Shown here in pieces: positions 28,954 to 35,892 of a DNA stretch of 35,892 nt (its first letter is position 1; each line of letters starts with the position of its first letter). This DNA comes from Sphingobacteriaceae bacterium (GTDB lineage: Bacteria; Bacteroidota; Bacteroidia; Sphingobacteriales; Sphingobacteriaceae): NCBI GenBank assembly GCA_947478315.1, contig CANJWF010000001.1, forward strand, positions 1 through 35,892. The letters are read 5' to 3'. The position numbers and the translations under genes are program-made. The notes beneath the pieces are model-generated. The model saw nothing but the letters and a program-made list of their open reading frames with translations. It did not search any database and was not told where the DNA came from.

Positions 28954-30681
28954 ATGGAAACACACGTATTAGCGAAAAAAAAAGGTTGGAAATCTGGAAT
29001 TGACTTTCCAGAATGGGGTAACAATGCCCTCTATCTAACTACTATACAAGGAGGCTATCTACAAACCCATGAAACACCTAAAGACGCTTATAATCGTTTA
29101 GCGACAACAGCTGCCCACCACCTCCAAGATGCAACTTTAGCCAAGGCATTTTTTAACATATTTTGGAATGGATGGCTCATCCCAGCAACACCCGTTATGT
29201 CTAATATGGGAACAGAAAGAGGATTACCCATTTCATGTTTTGCAGGATTAATCGGAGACGATATGTATGAAATTTATCGCAAAAATTTAGAAATGGCCAT
29301 GTTATCAAAACATGGAGGAGGTACAGCCTATGATTTTTCTGCAATTCGACCAATTGGTTCAGCCATAAAGGCAGGACTCAATGGTAGCTCAGATGGAGTT
29401 ATACCCTTTATAAAATCCTTCGATTCAACCATCCTTGCGGCAAAACAAGGTTCCATGAGAAGAGGAGCCGTAGCCATTTATCTTAATGCAGAACACGAAG
29501 AATACCGTTCTTTTTTAGAAATAAGAGAACCCAAAGGAGATATCAATAGGCAAGCACATAATGTACATCAAGGTAGTATTTTTTCCGATAATTTCATGGA
29601 ACAAGTAGTCTCAAAACATGGAAAAGAACGTGAATTATGGTTAGAAACCATCAAAAAAAGAGTTAAAACAGGCGAACCTTACTGCTTTTTTATCGATAAC
29701 GCTAACAAGCAGTTACCTGATTTTTTTCAGAAAAATAATCTACGAGTAAAACATTCCAACTTATGTTCCGAAATTATGCTACCAACAGATGACAAACATA
29801 CTTTAGTTTGTTGCCTATCTTCCCTTAATCTACTCAAATGGGATGAATGGAAAGATACTAACACTGTACAATTGAGTATTTTATTTTTGGATGCCGTCAT
29901 CACCGAATTTCTAAATCGGTCAACAACAATTATGGGTATTGAAGATGCGCATAAATTCGCCACAAAATCACGTGCATTAGGCTTAGGTGCATTAGGATGG
30001 CACTCTCTATTACAAAGCAAACTCATTCCATTTATTAGTCTAGAATCTAATGCATTAACCCGAATCATATTCGGACACATTCAACAAGAAGCAGAAAAGG
30101 CCACGCTATATCTAGCACAAAAATTTGGAGAGTCTGAATGGTGTAAAAATACTGGCAGAAGAAACTTAACCTGTTTGGCAATAGCACCTAATAGAAGCAG
30201 TTCAAAATTAGCAGGAGGATTATCTCAAGGGGTAGAACCTATAGCTGCTAACGTATATATGGACGACGATGCCAAAGGGATACACATTCGAAGAAACACA
30301 TTTTTAGAAAATTTCTTAGAAAAAAAGGGACTAAATACACCTCAAGTTTGGGATCAGATTGCAGATGATAAAGGTAGTGTATTGCACCTAAAAGGTTTAA
30401 GTAAAGAGGAAAAAGATATTTTTCTTACATTCAAAGAAATCAATCAATTAGAATTAGTAAAGCAAGCTGCAATCAGACAAACTTATTTAGACCAAGGACA
30501 ATCTATTAACCTCGCATTTTATCAAGATGCCCCCGCAAGATTCATTAATCAAGTTCATCTAGAAGCGTGGCATTCAGGTTTAAAATCTTTATACTACCTA
30601 CGTTCAGAATCCATACTACGAGCAGATACCAAAATCATTCAGAGAGATTTATACTCAGAATGCCTATTGTGTGAAGGATGA
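28954..30681 (+). CDS. nrdA: Class I ribonucleotide reductase, large (alpha) subunit, short form
   Basis: Catalytic subunit of 575 residues that reduces ribonucleotides to deoxyribonucleotides. The essential cysteines are present: Cys95 (PISCFAGL), radical Cys271 in NLCSEI with Asn269 and Glu273, and Cys286/287 (LVCCLSSLNL). Radical-transfer tyrosines are in SLYYLRSES and the C-terminal redox pair is Cys570/Cys573. The chain starts close to the catalytic barrel, so the N-terminal ATP cone of about 90-100 residues is missing, and with it classical activity regulation by dATP. At 575 residues it is shorter than the 750-residue type. It is cotranscribed with nrdB and ends in a strong bidirectional terminator. 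Confidence 0.92.
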   Translation: METHVLAKKKGWKSGIDFPEWGNNALYLTTIQGGYLQTHETPKDAYNRLATTAAHHLQDATLAKAFFNIFWNGWLIPATPVMSNMGTERGLPISCFAGLIGDDMYEIYRKNLEMAMLSKHGGGTAYDFSAIRPIGSAIKAGLNGSSDGVIPFIKSFDSTILAAKQGSMRRGAVAIYLNAEHEEYRSFLEIREPKGDINRQAHNVHQGSIFSDNFMEQVVSKHGKERELWLETIKKRVKTGEPYCFFIDNANKQLPDFFQKNNLRVKHSNLCSEIMLPTDDKHTLVCCLSSLNLLKWDEWKDTNTVQLSILFLDAVITEFLNRSTTIMGIEDAHKFATKSRALGLGALGWHSLLQSKLIPFISLESNALTRIIFGHIQQEAEKATLYLAQKFGESEWCKNTGRRNLTCLAIAPNRSSSKLAGGLSQGVEPIAANVYMDDDAKGIHIRRNTFLENFLEKKGLNTPQVWDQIADDKGSVLHLKGLSKEEKDIFLTFKEINQLELVKQAAIRQTYLDQGQSINLAFYQDAPARFINQVHLEAWHSGLKSLYYLRSESILRADTKIIQRDLYSECLLCEG

Positions 30682-30683
30682 AA

Positions 30684-30725
30684 GCAACAATAGCATCTAT
30701 TTCAATAAATAGATGCTATTGTTGC
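30684..30725. terminator. Bidirectional terminator between nrdA and pyrD
   Basis: GCAACAATAGCATCTATTT (30684-30702) is perfectly complementary to 30707-30725 with loop CAAT. The convergent genes end 3 bp and 2 bp away, so it serves both. Confidence 0.85.
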
Positions 30726-30727
30726 CC

Positions 30728-31759
30728 CTAACACGATGTATTTAAAATTTTCTTATTAATTCTTTTAACCAAACTCGGACCTTCGTAAATAAAACCAGTA
30801 TAAACTTGTACTAAACTAGCCCCACTCTTCAACTTTTCAAGAGCATCATTTTCATGATGAATACCTCCAACAGCAATAATAGGAAACTTCCCTTGCGAAC
30901 GTTTCGATAAATAACAAACAATTTCAGTCGAACGTTGAAAAAGGGGCTTCCCACTTAACCCGCCCTGTTGTTCAATAATAGTTATCTTAGATTTTAAATT
31001 CTTTCTAGCAACAGTTGTATTAGTGGCTATAACACCAGATAAATTTGTTTCTAAAACAATATCAACAATATCATCTAATTGAGCATCGGTTAAATCCGGC
31101 GCGATTTTTAAAAAAATAGGTTTTACACGCGATTTTTCAGCACTACGTTGCTGTAATCCATTTAAAATTCGTTTTAATGGTTCTTTTTCTTGTAATTCTC
31201 GCAGATTAGGAGTATTAGGAGAACTCACATTAACAACAAAATAGTCGACAACATCATATAATACATCCAAACATTTAACATAATCATCCAATGCGCGTTC
31301 ATTAGGCGTAGTTTTATTTTTACCGATATTACCTCCTATAATGATTCCATCTCGCTTAATAGATTTTAAGCGAGCCGCAACAACATCAACACCCAAATTA
31401 TTAAACCCCATTCTATTAATCAAAGCCTCATCCTCTTCCAAGCGAAACATTCTTGGAGAATCATTCCCCGGTTGCGGCAAAGGTGTCACCGTTCCAATTT
31501 CAACAAATCCAAAACCACAACAACTCATCTCTTCAATAAATTCGGCATTTTTATCAAATCCTGCCGCAAGACCAACGGGATTTTTAAATTTAATCCCACA
31601 AATTTCTCGCTCCAACAATTGATTATTAACATTTAAAAAATATTTGAACAAATTTTTAACTCCCCATATACCAAATACGCGTTTTAAACTCTTGGTTACG
31701 AAATTGTGTGCCGTTTCTGGTTCAAGAAAAAAAAGAAAAATTCTAATAATTCGATACAT
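30728..31759 (-). CDS. pyrD: Dihydroorotate dehydrogenase (quinone), class 2
   Basis: FMN enzyme of 343 residues for the fourth step of pyrimidine synthesis, bound to the inner membrane and reducing quinone. The N-terminal helix region (IIRIFLFFLEPETAHNFVTK) is typical of class 2. Further motifs: NPVGLAAGFDKNAEFIEE, GFVEIGTVTPLPQPGND, INRMGFNN, the catalytic serine in NVSSPNTPNLRELQ, and FMN contacts ATNTT and VGGIHHENDALEKLKSGA. Length is normal. The gene converges on nrdA, so two nucleotide-synthesis operons meet here by chance or by selection. The upstream O-antigen-ligase gene on the same strand ends 60 bp before it. Confidence 0.95.
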   Translation of the reverse strand: MYRIIRIFLFFLEPETAHNFVTKSLKRVFGIWGVKNLFKYFLNVNNQLLEREICGIKFKNPVGLAAGFDKNAEFIEEMSCCGFGFVEIGTVTPLPQPGNDSPRMFRLEEDEALINRMGFNNLGVDVVAARLKSIKRDGIIIGGNIGKNKTTPNERALDDYVKCLDVLYDVVDYFVVNVSSPNTPNLRELQEKEPLKRILNGLQQRSAEKSRVKPIFLKIAPDLTDAQLDDIVDIVLETNLSGVIATNTTVARKNLKSKITIIEQQGGLSGKPLFQRSTEIVCYLSKRSQGKFPIIAVGGIHHENDALEKLKSGASLVQVYTGFIYEGPSLVKRINKKILNTSC

Positions 31760-31819
31760 AATTCTTACGTAAATAAATTGAAAAAGGCAATACTATTAGG
31801 TACTGCCTTGGGTTCTATA

Positions 31820-34417
31820 TTAATTTCCTGTTGGACTTTGCTTCTGTTTATCAATCTGCTCTTGATGTTCCCTTTGTTCCCTTTTCAAAGCTTCCAGCTG
31901 CTCTGGCGACACTTGCTGTTGTGCTTTTTTCAATGCCTCTAACAATTGAGGTGGAATATCTTGCTGACCTCCTGTTTTTCCCAAATTATTCAAATTAAAC
32001 ATCGGAGATTTACCTTTTTTTCCCAAATTACTTAAACACATTTGATACATCACATTCAAGTTAACCTTATCCTTAATATGTTGTTTCACAAAATCAAAAT
32101 CCGCAAGTGCCTTTTCATATTGCTGAGTATAAAAATAGCTATATCCTCTAAATTCACGTGCTCTTAAAACACTTTCCAAACTAGATTCATCAGACAAAAA
32201 TTGAGTAAAATGATTAATTGCGGCAGAATAATCTTTTTTATTATAAGACATAGCAGCCAAATTGAAAGAATTTTGGTTTTTGGGTGTAATACGACGATTA
32301 TTAACACTTTGCTTTAGTTGAAGTAAAGACGAATCTTGCCCAGTGTTTTTAATAGCAGAATCAATCATTAATGTTGCAGATTTTTTATCTCCACTCCGTT
32401 CGTATAAAGATGCCGCATTTAACCACGCCTGTTTATCACTAGGCATCTTTGTTAGATAATTTCTTACCACCTTAAGTGCAGCAGGAAAATCATTTTTCAT
32501 CACCAACAAATCACTCATTAAACCAATACTACCCCAAAACAATGGTTTCACTTTCGCCGATTTTTTAGCATAGTATAAGGCACTATCGAGATTATTCAAT
32601 TTAAAATGACAAAAAGCAGAAAGATACTCTACACGACCATCCCATGGGCTAGAAGCATCTCCATTAAGTACATTGAGTGCTTTTCGATAATTATTTTCGG
32701 TCACATAATAACGTCCCTTGACAACAGCCATCGGCTCTTCAACTACTGTCATATCAGGAATTTTAGGAATACGCCTTTCTAATTCCTCTCCAGTCAATTT
32801 AGGTTTGGGTTGTGCTGAGTCTTGAGCAATAATCCACTGAATTTTAGAAGATTGATAATTAATCCATAAAATCCAAGTACCCAAAACTAAAATACAACTT
32901 ATGACATAAATAAGAGGCTTACTATACCGATGAAGTTTCGTATTGACAAAATCATTCGGTTGTTTAACAATAAATAAATTAGAAGAATAAACTATACTAA
33001 TAGCAACGAAAGACCCTAATATAATTTGCATAGCAGGTCTATCTGCGGGAAAATTGAAAAATGCATCCACTGAATAAGCGGCAGCACCAAATAATCCAAG
33101 AAATAACGCTGAATTATTAAACTGTAAATCAGCGTCTTCTTCATCACCCTCACTTTTATGATTTCTGAAGAAATTAACCCCAATCAGTACAAAAATGCCC
33201 ACAAATGCTAAACCTCCAAACACCCCTAACTCAGTAAATGTTTCAACAAAGTCATTATGGGCTTTATACATGTAAGTAAACGAACCATTGGTTTCATTTT
33301 CATATTTTAACACTTTAACCTTCCAGTTACCTATCCCTGCCCCTAACATAGGTCCATCCTTAAATAATCGCCATGAATTTTTCCAAGAAGTTAGGCGAAG
33401 ATTGATAGAGCCATCATTAGAAAGATTTTTAACATCAATAGAAGCAAGACGATCGGCGACATTAACATTAAATTTATCATCATTTTTAGGATATAAATAG
33501 TTCTTAGTCATCGTAAAAACAAACAACGACAACGCAATGGACACAGCCAATGGAATCACATATGACCAGTAATTTTTCCAATTTCTTCGCGTACTTCTTA
33601 TTTGAACATAAAGTAGATAACCAGCTAAAATGACAAACAAAAAAAAGATACCTAGGTAAGACGCCCGAGCACTTAAAAACCAAATACTCAAAAAAGCTCC
33701 AAAACTAGCAGCAAGTCCAATTTTTTTCCAAAAAGATTTATCTCTTAAATAAAGCCACAAGGCAAAAGGAATTTTGACTAAAATAGCTGACGAAAAAATA
33801 TTTTTGTTGGAATAATTAGACTTTATCTGATCGATTCCAGTAATTTTCATGCTGATGTATTTATTCACTTCATTTAACAAAACAAACACATCATACAATA
33901 ACACCAATGTCATCGCCTGAGCCAAATGACTTAAATAACGCTTATCTAAAGAAATAAGCATACTCAATATAATTGCAGTTGTGAAAGTCGTAAAGTATTT
34001 CGAGCACGTTATAACTGCCTCGCCAAAATTCACAATTTTGGCTAACGATAAGAACATAAAGAAAATGTAAACAGCGTAAGACAGCCCCACTGGATTTTTA
34101 AAAAACACCCATCTAAAGTATTGATTATTCTTAAAAGTATCAGTAGTAAACATGTACGAATAAATAACCAAATTAAATGCAGACAAGATTAAAAAATGAG
34201 TTGCATTAGTATCCCAAGCACCTAAATGGGGAATAAAAGCGAACCAAGCATAAGCCCAAACGAGTATAACGTAAAATATATTAAGAGAATTTTTTTTATC
34301 ACCCGACGAAGTATTTTTTTTATAAGTTGTAGTTTTCTTTGCTTGAATATCGGATTTAGCAACAGTCGCTTTCGCATTAGGGTATAGGGGTTGATTAAAT
34401 CTACTTTTAGCAGCCAT
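31820..34417 (-). CDS. O-antigen ligase (Wzy/WaaL) family membrane protein with C-terminal TPR region
   Basis: Inner-membrane protein of 865 residues. After a charged N terminus about eleven to twelve hydrophobic helices run from 50 to 550. The large periplasmic loop typical of the Wzy_C/WaaL superfamily is present (DRLASIDVKNL, NLRLTSWKNSWRLFKDGPML with GAGIGNW, YKAHNDFVETFTELGVFG). Residues 590-810 form tetratricopeptide-like repeats (ALNVLNGDASS, AKKSAKVKPLFWGSIGLMSD, YNKKDYSAAINHFTQF). The chain ends in a Gln/Lys-rich tail. The family polymerises or ligates lipid-linked glycans or glycosylates proteins; which of these applies is not decidable. Neighbours (pyrD, pepP) are unrelated. Confidence 0.85.
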   Translation of the reverse strand: MAAKSRFNQPLYPNAKATVAKSDIQAKKTTTYKKNTSSGDKKNSLNIFYVILVWAYAWFAFIPHLGAWDTNATHFLILSAFNLVIYSYMFTTDTFKNNQYFRWVFFKNPVGLSYAVYIFFMFLSLAKIVNFGEAVITCSKYFTTFTTAIILSMLISLDKRYLSHLAQAMTLVLLYDVFVLLNEVNKYISMKITGIDQIKSNYSNKNIFSSAILVKIPFALWLYLRDKSFWKKIGLAASFGAFLSIWFLSARASYLGIFFLFVILAGYLLYVQIRSTRRNWKNYWSYVIPLAVSIALSLFVFTMTKNYLYPKNDDKFNVNVADRLASIDVKNLSNDGSINLRLTSWKNSWRLFKDGPMLGAGIGNWKVKVLKYENETNGSFTYMYKAHNDFVETFTELGVFGGLAFVGIFVLIGVNFFRNHKSEGDEEDADLQFNNSALFLGLFGAAAYSVDAFFNFPADRPAMQIILGSFVAISIVYSSNLFIVKQPNDFVNTKLHRYSKPLIYVISCILVLGTWILWINYQSSKIQWIIAQDSAQPKPKLTGEELERRIPKIPDMTVVEEPMAVVKGRYYVTENNYRKALNVLNGDASSPWDGRVEYLSAFCHFKLNNLDSALYYAKKSAKVKPLFWGSIGLMSDLLVMKNDFPAALKVVRNYLTKMPSDKQAWLNAASLYERSGDKKSATLMIDSAIKNTGQDSSLLQLKQSVNNRRITPKNQNSFNLAAMSYNKKDYSAAINHFTQFLSDESSLESVLRAREFRGYSYFYTQQYEKALADFDFVKQHIKDKVNLNVMYQMCLSNLGKKGKSPMFNLNNLGKTGGQQDIPPQLLEALKKAQQQVSPEQLEALKREQREHQEQIDKQKQSPTGN

Positions 34418-34450
34418 AGGTTAAATGTTTACAGTTTATCTCAAATTATT

Positions 34451-35743
34451 TCAGCTATTCATCAATTCTTCAATATGATCCGCCTCTATAGGGACATTAT
34501 CTGTCAAATCGACATTTCCAAATTCGGTCAGCAAAATATCATTTTCTAATCTAATACCCAAATTTTCATTTGGAATATATATTCCAGGCTCACAAGTTAG
34601 TACATTCCCCACTTGCAAAGGAGAGTACCTATCTCCAATATCATGAACATCTAAACCTAAAAAATGCGAAACCCCATGCATAAAATAACGCCTATATAAA
34701 GGGTTGGAAGCATCTTGTTTTTCTACATCGTGTCTATCAATAAGACCTAAATCTATTAATTCACTTTGCATAATTAATCCAATATCCTTATTATAATCAT
34801 CTAATAAAACCCCTGGCTTAAGCATTAATTTGGCCTGCCTTAAAACTCTCAATACGGCGTTATATACTTTTCTCTGTCTTTGAGAGAAACGCCCTCCAAT
34901 AGGAATAGTACGTGTCAAATCCGCATTATAATTATAATATTCAGCACCAAAGTCTAATAACAATATCTCGCCATCAACACATAGTTTGTTATTTTTCGTG
35001 TAATGCAAAGTACAAGAAGCTATACCAGAAGCTATAATAGGCAAATAAGCATGCCCAGCAGCTCTATTAGAAATAAATTCGTGAATAATTTCAGCTTCAA
35101 TTTGATACTCGTAAACATTAGGTTTAACAAATTTCAAAATACGCTCGAAAGCTTTTTGAGTAATGTTGCAGGCTTTTGTAATCAATTCTATTTCTTGAAT
35201 TGATTTTATGGCCCTTAAATTCCTCATAATCGGAGCTAAACGTTTATAGTGATGTAAAGGAAATTTAGCCTTTATTAGCTCCATGAACCTAAAGTCGGCG
35301 TAAGCCACCGTGCTGGAATATCGTTCATGTTCATTCGTATTTAAATAAATTATTTCAGAATGACACACGATGTGAGGCAAAAAACTCCAAAATTCATCTG
35401 ACCAAAAAACTGTATCGATTCCAGAAAGATTACTTGCATCCTCCTTACTCAGAGATTTACCATCCCAAATAGTCTCATCTTCATCAGATCGTTTAATAAA
35501 TAAAATTTGCTGGTACTTTTCATAGTGTGAATTAGGGAACAATAACAGATACGTTTCCTCTTGATTAATTCCCGTTAAATAAAACAAATCTGGATTTTGT
35601 TTAAACGCAAAAGATTGATCTCCGCTTTTTGGAAAAACATCATTAGAACACAATAAAACAACAGAATTAGGCGATAATTGCTCGATTAACCTCAACCTAT
35701 TTAAGACAAATAAACTTGAATCTACAGAAATATTCTCTAGCAT
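34451..35743 (-). CDS. pepP: Xaa-Pro aminopeptidase (M24B)
   Basis: Cytoplasmic dinuclear metallopeptidase of 430 residues that removes N-terminal residues preceding proline. The N-terminal aminopeptidase-P domain (1-170) contains FKQNPDLFYLTGINQEET. The pita-bread catalytic domain has metal ligands Asp264 (LLLDFGAEYY), Asp275 (NADLTRTIPIGG), His360 (HGVSHFLGLDVHD), Glu385 (CEPGIYI) and Glu400 (RLENDILL). All five are intact and the length is standard. It is 33 bp upstream of the O-antigen-ligase gene on the same strand and probably shares its transcript. A -7 box lies 121 bp upstream. Confidence 0.93.
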   Translation of the reverse strand: MLENISVDSSLFVLNRLRLIEQLSPNSVVLLCSNDVFPKSGDQSFAFKQNPDLFYLTGINQEETYLLLFPNSHYEKYQQILFIKRSDEDETIWDGKSLSKEDASNLSGIDTVFWSDEFWSFLPHIVCHSEIIYLNTNEHERYSSTVAYADFRFMELIKAKFPLHHYKRLAPIMRNLRAIKSIQEIELITKACNITQKAFERILKFVKPNVYEYQIEAEIIHEFISNRAAGHAYLPIIASGIASCTLHYTKNNKLCVDGEILLLDFGAEYYNYNADLTRTIPIGGRFSQRQRKVYNAVLRVLRQAKLMLKPGVLLDDYNKDIGLIMQSELIDLGLIDRHDVEKQDASNPLYRRYFMHGVSHFLGLDVHDIGDRYSPLQVGNVLTCEPGIYIPNENLGIRLENDILLTEFGNVDLTDNVPIEADHIEELMNS

Positions 35744-35761
35744 ACTTACAGGGCAAACGCA

Positions 35762-35800
35762 TTAAAAATTCATGAGTGTTTGTAAATAAGAAATGTCCAT
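35762..35800 (-). CDS. Possible 12-codon leader ORF ahead of pepP
   Basis: On the minus strand, AAGGAGG stands 8 bases before an ATG that opens a 12-residue frame (MDISYLQTLMNF) ending TAA, 18 bp before the pepP ATG. Shine-Dalgarno sequences this strong are rare in Bacteroidota, and the frame ends close enough for coupling. Its last part (ACAAACACTCATGAA) also resembles a module of the dispersed repeat. Very short, so weakly supported. Confidence 0.2.
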   Translation of the reverse strand: MDISYLQTLMNF

Positions 35801-35863
35801 AGCGGCTATCCTCCTTTTTCTTTTCATACTGCATGTTTTTGTTTTGTCGTTTTTGATGATATT

Positions 35864-35871
35864 CAAAGCTA
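35864..35871 (-). promoter_or_regulatory. Candidate -7 box TAGCTTTG of pepP
   Basis: Exact TAnnTTTG on the minus strand near the window edge; the -33 region would fall at the very end of the sequence and shows no clear TTTG. It implies a leader of about 110 nt for pepP. Confidence 0.4.
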
Positions 35872-35892
35872 CTTTATTTATTAGCGAGAAGT

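Noticed and set aside
1..35892. Prophage or integrative element covering part of the window
   Set aside because: No integrase, phage structural, replication or conjugation genes and no tRNA attachment site were seen.

Overview
The window is a piece of a low-GC (roughly one third G+C) Bacteroidota chromosome. Several independent signs agree on this. Promoter -7 boxes of the form TAnnTTTG recur, and one exact TTTG-N20-TATCTTTG promoter lies in front of lpxH. Secreted proteins carry signal peptides ending ..FSQ or ..AQ, and the families present (DUF5777 barrel, YceI-like protein, tandem periplasmic amidohydrolases, BrxA/BrxB bacilliredoxin) are typical of the phylum. Genus cannot be decided from this sequence; an environmental Chitinophagia/Sphingobacteriia-like organism is a guess.

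Layout. Positions 1-11300 are a plus-strand housekeeping block: 5'-truncated phosphopantetheinyl transferase, lipB, a PhoR-like histidine kinase, a deoxyhypusine-synthase-like enzyme, a cassette of two tandem lipoprotein cytochromes + YceI-like protein + DUF5777 barrel, a SurA-type PPIase, a MoxR ATPase, a bacilliredoxin and pabB. Positions 11328-14087 (minus) hold a GH2 beta-mannosidase-like gene that carries in-frame repeat insertions. Positions 14088-17440 are an accessory patch: an unrecognised gene and two paralogous STAS-like genes, interleaved with two different inverted pairs of MITE-like elements. An alpha-oxoamine-synthase-like gene, a ParE-type toxin with its HTH antitoxin, and an amidohydrolase pair follow. 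lpxH and lnt (outer-membrane lipid A and lipoprotein maturation) are divergent across a 584-bp repeat array. A cobalamin riboswitch then heads a class I ribonucleotide reductase operon (nrdB-nrdA), which converges on pyrD, an O-antigen-ligase/TPR protein and an Xaa-Pro aminopeptidase on the minus strand.

The most unusual signal is a family of dispersed palindromic repeats about 87 bp long, bounded on both sides by ATGAAA. Copies lie between genes (643-720, 5612-5670, 19346-19437, 25500-25849) and also inside the GH2 coding sequence, where their lengths are multiples of three (135, 87 and 84 bp) and they are translated. At several genes (lipB, parE, lnt, and a remnant at moxR) the terminal ATG of the repeat is the start codon. 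In the GH2 gene the copies sit at both places where catalytic glutamates are expected. This resembles in principle the Rickettsia palindromic elements that invade ORFs, but I know of no description of this family; that statement is from memory and not from a search.

The other notable point is regulatory: the riboswitch in front of a cobalamin-independent RNR predicts that the organism also owns a B12-dependent RNR elsewhere.
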